Made by a program: the position numbers and the translations under genes. A DNA stretch of 25,742 nt, from the IMG/VR virus record IMGVR_UViG_3300021960_000454, positions 1 to 25,742 of that record; one strand, given 5' to 3'. Of this stretch, positions 1-7,400 are shown in pieces; the first letter of the stretch is position 1, and every line of letters begins with the position of its first letter. Under the pieces are notes generated by a model. It ran no database searches, was not told the origin of the DNA, and saw nothing but the letters and a program-made list of their open reading frames with translations. Source of the stretch: a virus.

Positions 1-3000
1 AGGTATTTCTAATCGTATCACCCTCAAGAGCATCTGCATAGATGGTTCTTAAAGCGTCTTTTGCACGTCTTGCTTCACCAATATTAGTGAAGAAAGCATC
101 GTGAATTGTAGCAGTTTCAACGTTGTTTTTCCGGCCCCAAAGGTGGAACCTTCTTACAATAACAGCGTCATTGCTATGGTTTCCGTTAACACCTAGACCA
201 ATTCTTGCATCATTCAAAGAGCCTTTACCTAAAAGCTTTCCATCTTCTGCACTTGATTCATAGATATTAGCGATCCGCCTGTTAGTAACAGGATCACGAA
301 ATTCAATTCGTTCCTGTATTTTAGGGCGGTATCTTTGAGTCATAATTTTACCATCAAATGTTACCCAAGGTATGTCTACCTTTTTAGTTTCATTGACGTA
401 AACCCTTGCAACGTCTTTCCAGTAATTAATAAAATTATCGGTTACTGGCGCTCGTTCTGCAAGGTTCTTAGACATAATTCTAGAGACTTCTGAAAACTCC
501 TTGGGACCAATAATCCCTCGTCTTGCATTAGTCAATTTTTCTACAAATACACCAACATCAGGGTGTATGTCTTGAGCCTGTTTAAGTAGTGTTCTACCAA
601 CAGGTTCGTTATTATTTATAAGTTCTACAAGCTCTCGTCTAAAAGAAGATAACTCATCTACAGTGGTTGTAGCACCTAATCTCTCAGCAACTTTAATCTT
701 ACCATCAACAATTCTGAGATTTTCACCTAAATTGTTTTTAGTAACGGTAATAAATCCTTTGTCATCTAACACCTTAGATAACTTACTAGCAACATTAGCT
801 GTTTTAGTAGCATCACCAGCACCATAAAATGATACCATGTTTTGAGACTTAGCTGCCTTGGCAAGATCTTCCCAAGTGAGACCAGCATCTCTTAATGCAG
901 GGATTTTGATAAATTCGGGATCATTTACTGTATCCATTGCAACAAGGTCATAAAGCCTGTTTTTCTGAGTTGTAGCAAGAACATTAGACGCTTGTGATAC
1001 GGCTCTGTCTCCAGTAGAAAGCCCAATGATCTGCGCACCACTGGATGATGCATCGTTTTCAATCATTAACTTTGTTTTAAAACTTGTTAATGGTTTTCCA
1101 CTATTAAGATGCCTTTCTATTCTAGTGTATTCTAGAGCCATCCGAGCAAGTTTTGGAACTTCTGGACCTTCTAAGCCCCTGATTAAAGGATGTTCAAGGA
1201 ACTCTCGCATACGTCTATCACGCTGTGTGCTAGACATCATAATATCACCCAGCTCTACAAGCTTTTCTCTATTACGATTAAAAATAGCCCTTCGACCGTT
1301 TTGTGTAAGCGCCTCTGTGCCGGGACCAATCATCGAACCTATTTGGATTTTTAACTCATCCAAAGCACCGTCAGACATATTAATTGCTTTTCCTGAATTA
1401 AGAAAAGGTCTAACCAGCTCACCACCTGTAGGTGTTAAGTAACCTCTATGATAAACACGACCACGAGAGTCTATAAATGCCTGTGTTTTGAAGTTCTTAC
1501 CACGTTGTGCATGGTATTTAGCCGTAGCCATTAGACCGTAGCCTTGCTCTCCACGGTTCAAAATTTCATGACGAAACTCATTAATACTGTCATAGTACTT
1601 AGAGTTTCCCCTTGGATCTCTAAATCTAACAATATCATCCATGAACCCAAAGAACTCGTTATCAACTCCATACTCAACATCCATAACATGATTTAACATT
1701 TGGGCCATTTCTCTGTCAATCTGTTTTGCGTCATAATCAGCAAATTTGTCACGAGAAATTAAAGGTATTCCAGTTTCATTACCTCTTGCATCTACAAAAG
1801 TTTTCTTACCAGCTTTTACATAAAGGCGGTCTCTAGCAGAGGTGGTACCTAGTCTACGAGCAATTGTTACTCTTCGTTCTGCTTCTTGTAGTCTAAGCAA
1901 TCCCTTGTCTATAACAGAAACTTCTCTAGAAATGGTATCACCCCACCCCCCGGAAGATCTGCCTGTATCAAGATCAAGTATACCTCTGCGGGTTTTACCT
2001 CTAAACTGAACTTTAATTAAGTTTTGTTTAACAAGCAAATCTAGTATTTTTGAACCCTCTGTGTGGTATTCTTTTAAAGTATGCTTAGTAAAAGGTATGA
2101 TATTTTCAAAATCTTTAGATAACATTTTTCCGATATTAATCGCTAAGCTATCATAGTCAGTAGACTGACCAGAGGCTACTAGCTTAACTGCCTTTGTTAA
2201 GACATTAAGTGCAGTATCATCCATTATTTTAGATGTAGGCTTTTGTTTAAGATTTAAAAATTCTAAATCAAGAATACGCCTAATGTCTTCACGACCCTTG
2301 GAAACAATATTAGTAATCCAATTATCAGAAGGCTCTCTGTCAAATTTATTTTTAAAGTTATCATAAGCCTTTTTGAATGTGATTTGTTCTTTAAAATTAT
2401 TTATTAATTTTTCTCTATTAGGGTATTTCTTAAAGTAATTTCTGAAGTAAACCCTTGATGGCGCTCTCCCAGAAAAATATATTTTCTTCGCAAGAGCCTT
2501 GCCTTCTTTACTTCGCCAATTATCAATATACCTCTGATCCTTGAGTTGATTATCAATTAGATTATCTAACTGGTAATACTTTCCCATTATTTGAACTTGA
2601 GGAATATCTTTTGAAAGATAACTAACAAACATTTTAGATTTTTCACGAGATCTTGTATCTAATAAACGAGAGACGTTTTGAACGGCAAACCTGTTTTCTG
2701 CCCTTAAGACAGCAGCAAGATCATTCCAAGGTTCTTTGTTTTTAGCGTATCGCTCTAATACTACTCTTAGGTTTTCTATAACTACTGTTTGTTGATTTAC
2801 AGAAATTTTATCATCTAGGCCAGCAGCTATAGACTCAATAAAGTCTTTTTCATCGTTTGAAAGTAATTTTGATCCTCTCATGAAATCTATACGTTCTTGA
2901 TATAGATTAAAGTCTGGATCATAAATATTATTATTTTTTATTTCTCCGGTTAGAGGATCAGCACTAAAATTTCTTTCATCAAATTCGTTACCGACTCTGC

Positions 3001-4201
3001 GCCTAGAAGCAGTTTTCCCAACTAAGGTTGTACCTTTATAATCCGTTAAAGACATTGTTTTAGAAAAATCATCTGAGTCAAGAATAAACATTTGACGAAC
3101 AGAATTCTTATTATCAACACTTTTTATTAAAGAGCTAGGACGAGACGAAGATATGTTAACATCAATTTCTCTAATCTTTTGCTTAGGGGCAAAAACAGAT
3201 GTAGCATTTGCAGCCCTGTTTCTTAAAGCTTGTATAGAAAGCGCTTTACCTATTGGGGTTATAAACTGTTCATATTTCAGCTTACCCTCTCTAAATAAAT
3301 TTGCCTTCTCCATAGTACCAAGTAATTTAGTCTGGATATCAAAAGGTTGTCTTTTTAACCATGCACCAAAGCTTTCTGTCTTAGGTATAACTCCTGTTAA
3401 AGACTCTGGATTCTTCTTTTTTAAATTTGTTTTATTAAGGCGACTAGTGCTTTGCTCTATTAGTTCATCTTTTGATCTAATTATAGGCACTAGACTACTA
3501 CGACAATTCCAATGCAATGGTGGTTTAAAACGACTATCGTTAACATCATAAATCTTACCATTATGATAGGAGCAAATAGGACTAGTACGACTATCCAAGA
3601 TAGCAGTAAAAACAAAACCTTTTATTACATGTGAGTTAGAATCTGCCACCCTATTTAGCGCAGCAGTTTGAGTACTTGTAATAGAGGTTCTGGTTAAAGA
3701 CCTAGCCTGAGCTTCTGTTAACTTTGTTGTCTTCATAACATCTCTAATAATGTCATTTTGACTAGCTCCTGAAGCCAATCCGGATTTAACTTTTGTTTGT
3801 ATACGAACTAATTCACCTGCAGATATATTCTTAATATTACCAACTATATCTTTTTTCCCTTTAATATTAGGTCCAGTAATTTCAGCTAATAACTCTTTAG
3901 TTTTTGGCCTACTTACCTTGTAAAAGGATTTTAGTTCTTTATTAAGATTATCTGAATGAAAGTCAAGCTGGGAAGTAGAAAATTCTAACATGCTTGTTTT
4001 CTGGTGACTTAAGAGTTCTTTCCCAAAGCGCTTTACTTCTGGGGTGACATCACCTTTTATATTATCTTTTAAAACACCCATTAAACGTTTTCTATGCCTT
4101 TGCATAATCCGCTTATTTTGTAATTGGACGCCTTCTTCATAAAGACGAACATCAGTTAAATGGTCTATGATCCTATCATATATTTTAGTATTGATATCCA
4201 T
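1..4201 (-). CDS. MuF minor head protein fused to a T7-type single-subunit RNA polymerase (partial, continues past the left edge)
   Basis: I translated this frame by hand from the ATG at 4201 to base 1: 1400 codons with no stop. Residues ~150-300 match the MuF/phage head morphogenesis family: D203-SRTSPIC-210, then PPLHWNCRS at 227-235, and the family's W...Q...LLGT...LF..GKL stretch from W281. MuF proteins sit at the portal inside the head. Residues ~900-1400 carry all the T7-type RNA polymerase motifs: DSRGRVY at 911-917 (T7 DWRGRVY), motif A D1050-ASSSGAQ (T7 DGSCSGIQ), motif B K1118 with Y1126-G1127 (the same 8-residue spacing as T7 K631/Y639) and motif C IHDAF with H1367-D1368. The segment before motif C also resembles T7 (N..HS.D...R). 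I infer a virion RNA polymerase carried by the MuF domain. Residues ~340-900 are Lys/Asn-rich and unassigned; they may include the polymerase N-domain. The start has an AAGGGG ribosome-binding site, 26 bases after the portal stop. The C-terminus is outside the window. Confidence 0.93.
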   Translation of the reverse strand, partial: MDINTKIYDRIIDHLTDVRLYEEGVQLQNKRIMQRHRKRLMGVLKDNIKGDVTPEVKRFGKELLSHQKTSMLEFSTSQLDFHSDNLNKELKSFYKVSRPKTKELLAEITGPNIKGKKDIVGNIKNISAGELVRIQTKVKSGLASGASQNDIIRDVMKTTKLTEAQARSLTRTSITSTQTAALNRVADSNSHVIKGFVFTAILDSRTSPICSYHNGKIYDVNDSRFKPPLHWNCRSSLVPIIRSKDELIEQSTSRLNKTNLKKKNPESLTGVIPKTESFGAWLKRQPFDIQTKLLGTMEKANLFREGKLKYEQFITPIGKALSIQALRNRAANATSVFAPKQKIREIDVNISSSRPSSLIKSVDNKNSVRQMFILDSDDFSKTMSLTDYKGTTLVGKTASRRRVGNEFDERNFSADPLTGEIKNNNIYDPDFNLYQERIDFMRGSKLLSNDEKDFIESIAAGLDDKISVNQQTVVIENLRVVLERYAKNKEPWNDLAAVLRAENRFAVQNVSRLLDTRSREKSKMFVSYLSKDIPQVQIMGKYYQLDNLIDNQLKDQRYIDNWRSKEGKALAKKIYFSGRAPSRVYFRNYFKKYPNREKLINNFKEQITFKKAYDNFKNKFDREPSDNWITNIVSKGREDIRRILDLEFLNLKQKPTSKIMDDTALNVLTKAVKLVASGQSTDYDSLAINIGKMLSKDFENIIPFTKHTLKEYHTEGSKILDLLVKQNLIKVQFRGKTRRGILDLDTGRSSGGWGDTISREVSVIDKGLLRLQEAERRVTIARRLGTTSARDRLYVKAGKKTFVDARGNETGIPLISRDKFADYDAKQIDREMAQMLNHVMDVEYGVDNEFFGFMDDIVRFRDPRGNSKYYDSINEFRHEILNRGEQGYGLMATAKYHAQRGKNFKTQAFIDSRGRVYHRGYLTPTGGELVRPFLNSGKAINMSDGALDELKIQIGSMIGPGTEALTQNGRRAIFNRNREKLVELGDIMMSSTQRDRRMREFLEHPLIRGLEGPEVPKLARMALEYTRIERHLNSGKPLTSFKTKLMIENDASSSGAQIIGLSTGDRAVSQASNVLATTQKNRLYDLVAMDTVNDPEFIKIPALRDAGLTWEDLAKAAKSQNMVSFYGAGDATKTANVASKLSKVLDDKGFITVTKNNLGENLRIVDGKIKVAERLGATTTVDELSSFRRELVELINNNEPVGRTLLKQAQDIHPDVGVFVEKLTNARRGIIGPKEFSEVSRIMSKNLAERAPVTDNFINYWKDVARVYVNETKKVDIPWVTFDGKIMTQRYRPKIQERIEFRDPVTNRRIANIYESSAEDGKLLGKGSLNDARIGLGVNGNHSNDAVIVRRFHLWGRKNNVETATIHDAFFTNIGEARRAKDALRTIYADALEGDTIRNT

Positions 4202-4227
4202 TTAGTACCCCTTTGAGTAGTAAAATG

Positions 4228-5799
4228 TTATTCTTCTATATCCATTTCAGTGTTAGTATTTGCTTGTGCTGCCAATGGATCTGTTTGTATTTCTTCAATT
4301 GCCGCCTCATCATCATAATTTGCTGGAAGAAAATCATTATACTTTGCAATATTAAGAAAAGTAGAGCGTCCAATAATGCCCAGCTGATACCATTCGGAAA
4401 CTAAACGCATAGCACCTTCACCACCAACCATAGGTGAGAAATCGCTTGACATTTCAAATTCGACATCGTTAGCATTGTAGTCTGTGTTGTACTTCCAATT
4501 TAGCATAAAGGAGATCACCTCCCGCATAGTACCGGATACTTTAGCGTTAAGTGTTCCTAGTTGTGCTGTTTGAGAGGCGTTGCGGATTTCTAAAGCTACA
4601 CCAGAAGCAGCTTGCTCTGGAGAGAGCATACGAATACCCATTTTAGCCATTTCTTCGACTGTTGAGGCAATTGCTCTATCCATGTCTCCTAGCGCACTAG
4701 TAGGTGTTTCAAGAACAGAAATAGACTCGTCCTTGCGTACCCGTAACCAAGAACCTAAACCTGCATTAACAATATCTTCAAACTCTTCATCTGTCATATC
4801 AGACTGGACAACAGGGGTATAAGTTGCAGCACCATAAAGCAAGTGATTGCGGCGAGATACTTTGTTATACAAAGAAACCTCACGGTCAATCAAAGGCATA
4901 AGAACAGGTTCTACTGGATCAATTTGTCCATTTAGAGGCCAAGCAGGAATACGAGATATGCGCTCACCAAACATTGTTGGATAAACAGTATTAACCTTAT
5001 TAAACTTAGATCCTGTTTGATAGTCCTCATACTCTTGACGAACATCACCATTAAGAACTTTAAGCTCATTATTATTATCGGCATGTTCATAGTAATCGAG
5101 TACTAGTTTACCTGACTCATCTAAGTAATGATCACAAACAGTATCAACATAATCTGCATGCCAAGGGTTTTCTGGTGTGTATCGCTTGCTAAGATAACGA
5201 GTAACCATGCGGCTAAGTATCTTTTGACGAGTTATTGGATGAGTATTTGTCTGAACATTAATGACATTCTCTGCTTCAATGATAACAGGATAAGGTTTCA
5301 CCATATCTCTTTCTTCAGGGGTCATCATATCATAGTCAAGTTCACTTACGTTAGGGTAGTCAACATAAACCCAAGCACGAGAAGTTTGTAGTTCTTCCCA
5401 AAGGGCATTATCTAGGAAGTTAAAAAGAGAAGAACCATCTAGCGTAAAATTATTCTTTAACCAGTTATAAGCATCATCTGGAAGCTCTTCGGGTATTTTT
5501 AAATGAGAATCTTTTCTCAATAAAGCACTAATAAGAACTTTACAGTATTGTGAGGTAAGACCTGGAAGCTCTGCCTCTGATTTATAAAAGTCATATTGGG
5601 CTTGATTCATGCTAGGCGAAAAAGGAATAAGTAAATTAGTATAGTCTTTCTCAAGATACTCATCGTGAGCCTTAACATTTTCTTCACCTTGTAAAACTGC
5701 TCTAGATTTTTTCCAAAGAGGTTTAAGTGAGTGATAACTATCACTAGGATCAGCTACTGATTTTTTAATTGCCTTAGTTGGCTTGGTTAGTAGTGCCAT
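4228..5799 (-). CDS. Portal protein, DUF4055 family
   Basis: This 523-residue protein fits the DUF4055 phage portal-like family in length and in its run of features. An N-terminal stretch (HDEYLEKDYTN) leads to an alpha-helical region with LDGSSLFNF near residue 120. A beta-rich part follows that includes AWVYVDYPN, and then a helical C-terminal half with SPEQAASGVALEIRNA, as in portal stem and crown regions. A portal forms the dodecameric ring through which DNA is packaged and ejected. The start at 5799 has AAAGGA about eight bases upstream. The acidic C-terminus (TEMDIEE) precedes the MuF-RNA polymerase gene. Portal followed directly by MuF is the usual head-gene order, which supports both calls. 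Family membership is from recalled patterns, not a search. Confidence 0.85.
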   Translation of the reverse strand: MALLTKPTKAIKKSVADPSDSYHSLKPLWKKSRAVLQGEENVKAHDEYLEKDYTNLLIPFSPSMNQAQYDFYKSEAELPGLTSQYCKVLISALLRKDSHLKIPEELPDDAYNWLKNNFTLDGSSLFNFLDNALWEELQTSRAWVYVDYPNVSELDYDMMTPEERDMVKPYPVIIEAENVINVQTNTHPITRQKILSRMVTRYLSKRYTPENPWHADYVDTVCDHYLDESGKLVLDYYEHADNNNELKVLNGDVRQEYEDYQTGSKFNKVNTVYPTMFGERISRIPAWPLNGQIDPVEPVLMPLIDREVSLYNKVSRRNHLLYGAATYTPVVQSDMTDEEFEDIVNAGLGSWLRVRKDESISVLETPTSALGDMDRAIASTVEEMAKMGIRMLSPEQAASGVALEIRNASQTAQLGTLNAKVSGTMREVISFMLNWKYNTDYNANDVEFEMSSDFSPMVGGEGAMRLVSEWYQLGIIGRSTFLNIAKYNDFLPANYDDEAAIEEIQTDPLAAQANTNTEMDIEE

Positions 5800-5810
5800 T
5801 TAGAATTCCT

Positions 5811-6098
5811 TTACCATTTGACTTTATTTGCCCAATAAGCAGCGCTCATTTTGCCTTTGTCAATATTTTTTTGATGGCGAGCTTTCCAAGCCAATCTACG
5901 GGCTTTGTAAGACTCGGATTCATTAGGCTTTTTAGGAGAACCTTTAGCGCCTTGAGAACCAAACCTAATTGTTTTAATTGTATCACCGGACTTAGCTACA
6001 ACAATGTGAGACTTAGTAGGATGACCTGGAGTACGCTTAGGCTTATTATAACCAGATACACCAGCACGAGTTAATCGTGAATCTTTACCTTTAGCCAT
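5811..6098 (-). CDS. Small basic conserved phage protein (DUF6321-like)
   Basis: The product is 95 residues and rich in Lys and Arg. It contains a KSGDTIKTIRFGSQGAKGSPKK segment (residues ~35-57) and ends with a KGKMSAAYWANKVKW block. I recognise this pattern from small conserved proteins placed next to portal genes in many marine phages, annotated as DUF6321 or hypothetical. No catalytic residues are visible. The basic character would suit nucleic-acid binding or a role in head assembly, but that is only inference. It is the first gene of the operon that leads to portal and MuF-RNA polymerase. Its ATG at 6098 follows a clear AAAGGAG site. Only 11 bases separate it from the portal start. Upstream lies the promoter-like intergenic region. 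Confidence 0.8.
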   Translation of the reverse strand: MAKGKDSRLTRAGVSGYNKPKRTPGHPTKSHIVVAKSGDTIKTIRFGSQGAKGSPKKPNESESYKARRLAWKARHQKNIDKGKMSAAYWANKVKW

Positions 6099-6135
6099 TA
6101 CGACTCCTTTAATAGTATATTTGAGGTATATATCT

Positions 6136-6156
6136 AAGTATATACTTTAAGTATAT
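6136..6156. repeat. AT-rich palindrome cluster upstream of the portal operon
   Basis: AAGTATATACTT (6136-6147) is a perfect 12-base palindrome. Overlapping it, ATATACTT (6140-6147) and AAGTATAT (6149-6156) form an 8-base inverted repeat around one base. It sits 38 bases before the ATG at 6098. It could be an operator, a weak hairpin in the 5' leader, or simply AT-rich leader sequence. Confidence 0.5.
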
Positions 6157-6171
6157 TATTAACCCTGGGGG

Positions 6172-6193
6172 TTATTCTTAAACGTCAGGTATT
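6172..6193 (-). promoter_or_regulatory. Conserved intergenic element, copy 1 (candidate phage promoter)
   Basis: A 22-base sequence here is identical to 6262-6283, exactly 90 bases away, and nearly identical to 12524-12541. Read on the coding strand the core is ATACCTGACGTTTAAGAA. In this copy it is preceded by TTA, giving TAATAC at its left end as in T7 promoters; that resemblance is weak. No sigma70-like -10 box lies 16-18 bases after CTGACG. All three copies lie in gaps just ahead of minus-strand operons, so I infer promoters for a phage-encoded RNA polymerase. AACCC-TGG-GGGTT (6161-6173) can form a small hairpin immediately downstream. Confidence 0.6.
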
Positions 6194-6198
6194 AATTT

Positions 6199-6222
6199 GG
6201 GAGGGAATCTCCACCCCCTCCC
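6199..6222. repeat. GC-rich hairpin between the two promoter-like elements
   Basis: GGGAGGG (6199-6205) and CCCTCCC (6216-6222) form a perfect 7-bp stem with a 10-base loop. Neither side carries the T-run of a classical intrinsic terminator. It could terminate or attenuate read-through from the lysis genes, act with the neighbouring elements, or mark a processing site. Confidence 0.55.
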
Positions 6223-6225
6223 GTA

Positions 6226-6262
6226 AGAGACTGTCAGAAAACTTGAGAGTTTGTCTGTCTCT
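6226..6262. repeat. Imperfect stem-loop next to element copy 2
   Basis: AGAGAC (6226-6231) pairs with GTCTCT (6257-6262). Inside it AAACT (6239-6243) pairs with AGTTT (6248-6252) around a TGAG loop, with an internal loop between the two stems. On the coding strand this structure starts directly after element copy 2, so it would form at the 5' end of a transcript begun there. Confidence 0.45.
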
Positions 6263-6283
6263 TATTCTTAAACGTCAGGTATT
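6262..6283 (-). promoter_or_regulatory. Conserved intergenic element, copy 2 (candidate phage promoter)
   Basis: This is an exact 22-base repeat of 6172-6193. It begins 10 bases after the holin stop codon and reads toward the DUF6321-like, portal and MuF-RNA polymerase genes. Two tandem copies ahead of one operon suggest paired promoters or paired binding sites for the same factor. Because all genes run leftward, the coding-strand orientation is the meaningful one. Confidence 0.6.
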
Positions 6284-6292
6284 TATTCTATG

Positions 6293-6679
6293 CTACTTTC
6301 TACCAAAGAACTTGGTTGCAGAACGAACACCAAAGCTAGCACTAACAATTACACCAAGAGTGTATTGATACCACGTTGGCATTACTTCAAGAGCTGCAAA
6401 GCCTTGTTCTACAATAATTCTACCCCAATCACCAAAGAAGGCTAGGATAAGCGGGACAGAGAAAAGTATTGTCAACCATTCGTCTTTCCAGCTTTCCTTA
6501 GAGCCTTCCGCCATAATTCTTTCCCAGTCAGCTTCAGATGTAGCTGCTGACTTCATTATGGTGGCTTTAGCTTCGGCCTCAACTAGCTTAAGGTTTACAG
6601 CTGCGGCTTGTGCGCTTGCCTTACCTTTAAGCCAGCCTCCTGCTAGTTCGGCAATTGGACCAATTAATGCTTGTATCAT
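6293..6679 (-). CDS. Holin, GTA-type three-helix family
   Basis: This 128-residue protein starts with GPIAELAGGWLKG, then an Ala/Lys/Glu-rich amphipathic helix. Two hydrophobic segments follow, around residues 68-84 (EWLTILFSVPLILAFFGDWG) and 103-118 (WYQYTLGVIVSASFGV), and it ends in KFFGRK. The layout and the length match the 3TM holin family first described in gene transfer agents, which permeabilises the inner membrane so that the endolysin can reach the cell wall. It is the last of three lysis genes. Its ATG at 6679 overlaps the previous stop in an ATGA, indicating translational coupling, and GAGG lies seven bases upstream. Membrane topology was judged by eye. Confidence 0.8.
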   Translation of the reverse strand: MIQALIGPIAELAGGWLKGKASAQAAAVNLKLVEAEAKATIMKSAATSEADWERIMAEGSKESWKDEWLTILFSVPLILAFFGDWGRIIVEQGFAALEVMPTWYQYTLGVIVSASFGVRSATKFFGRK

Positions 6680-6927
6680 TTACCTACCTCATACTCTACT
6701 TTAGATGTTGAACTGGTATTAGTTACACTGGTTTTAGATTCTTTACCCATCCAGATACCAAAGCAACCTGTAAGAGCGCCCATACAGACGCTAACAAGCC
6801 CACTCTGAGCTACACTAGGATCAGGTAAAGACATAAACCAATGGACTGCCTGATATGTTAAAACTGTTACTGCCAGCATCATTAGTCTGGGGATAACTTT
6901 CCAATCATCAACTATAGTTTGTGCCAT
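6676..6927 (-). CDS. Small two-helix membrane protein of the lysis cassette
   Basis: The 83-residue product begins MAQTIVDDWKVIPRLMM. It has two hydrophobic stretches (LMMLAVTVLTYQAVHWFM and SGLVSVCMGALTGCFGIWM) separated by a short SLPDP turn, and a polar Ser/Thr-rich tail. I chose the ATG at 6927 rather than 6963, because AAGG lies eight bases upstream and the extra N-terminal residues would overlap the endolysin coding region. Proteins of this shape, with a DWKVIPRLMM-like start, are frequent beside endolysins in marine phages. It may be a second holin, an antiholin or a pinholin; the sequence does not decide. Its stop overlaps the start of the GTA-type holin. Confidence 0.75.
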   Translation of the reverse strand: MAQTIVDDWKVIPRLMMLAVTVLTYQAVHWFMSLPDPSVAQSGLVSVCMGALTGCFGIWMGKESKTSVTNTSSTSKVEYEVGK

Positions 6928-6937
6928 TTTGTTTACC

Positions 6938-7390
6938 TTAGATAAGCTCAAAATGAGGTCCATCTATAAATGGTCTACGCCCTTGTGAGCGTCTGAGGTC
7001 AACATAGGCCATCATAGCATCTTCTGCTGTTCCTGGATAGCTTCTGATATCACCCTCTGACCAAGCAGCACCCCACTTGATTGCTACCCCTAGTTCCTTG
7101 GCGGCTTCCTTCATGGCATCACAAAGATCGTCATAGACGTTGAGTTCCCAACATCCTTTACCATCTACATAGGCCATAAGATCTACTGCACGACCTTCTA
7201 GGTGTTTTGATTTCATTGTTTGAGACTTCCCTGCCGCAACAAGTTTTTCTTGTTCTTCTACGGTACGCATACCATAGACTACACCAAAGTCTACTTTAGT
7301 TAGTTCAATAGCACGTTTTACAACGGCTACAAGATTAGCGTCAACGCCCTCTAGTTTACCTAGAGAGCGCTGGCTTAGTTTATAACTCAT
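6938..7390 (-). CDS. Endolysin, M15-family peptidase (L-alanyl-D-glutamate or D,D-carboxypeptidase type)
   Basis: This 150-residue protein has the zinc-site signature of the M15/VanY-like peptidases: SKHLEGRAVD with H63 and D70, and the second histidine in GPHFEL (H146). R42 after VYGM matches the conserved substrate-binding Arg, and IKWGAAW (104-110) corresponds to the family's WGGxW region. Enzymes like the T5 endolysin cut the peptide stems of peptidoglycan at the end of infection. There is no signal peptide, so it depends on the neighbouring holin. A GGAG site precedes the ATG at 7390. The enzyme family is clear; which bond it cuts is not. Confidence 0.9.
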   Translation of the reverse strand: MSYKLSQRSLGKLEGVDANLVAVVKRAIELTKVDFGVVYGMRTVEEQEKLVAAGKSQTMKSKHLEGRAVDLMAYVDGKGCWELNVYDDLCDAMKEAAKELGVAIKWGAAWSEGDIRSYPGTAEDAMMAYVDLRRSQGRRPFIDGPHFELI

Positions 7391-7400
7391 AATATTCTCC

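Noticed and set aside
98-103. His-Asp motif taken as part of a DNA polymerase A palm
   Set aside because: The DxxGR, D.S.SG.Q, K-8-YG and HD.F set and the flanking N..HS.D sequence match the T7-type RNA polymerase rather than DNA polymerase I.
1026-1442. Plus-strand open frame of 138 codons
   Set aside because: It lies opposite the RNA polymerase part of the giant gene, whose conserved motifs are read on the minus strand; no ribosome-binding site or recognisable protein.
3153-3551. Plus-strand open frame of 132 codons
   Set aside because: It lies opposite the MuF domain; composition looks like an antisense frame and no family is recognisable.
6172-6283. Tandem elements as sigma70 promoters
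   Set aside because: CTGACG could pass as a -35 box, but no TATAAT-like box lies 16-18 bases further in any copy.
6172-6283. Tandem repeats as a CRISPR array or attachment site
   Set aside because: Only two local copies, a structured spacer and a third copy at another operon head do not fit an array; no integrase or tRNA gene is seen.
6928-6963. Upstream start for the small lysis-cassette membrane protein
   Set aside because: The ATG at 6927 has a good AAGG site; the longer form overlaps the end of the endolysin gene.
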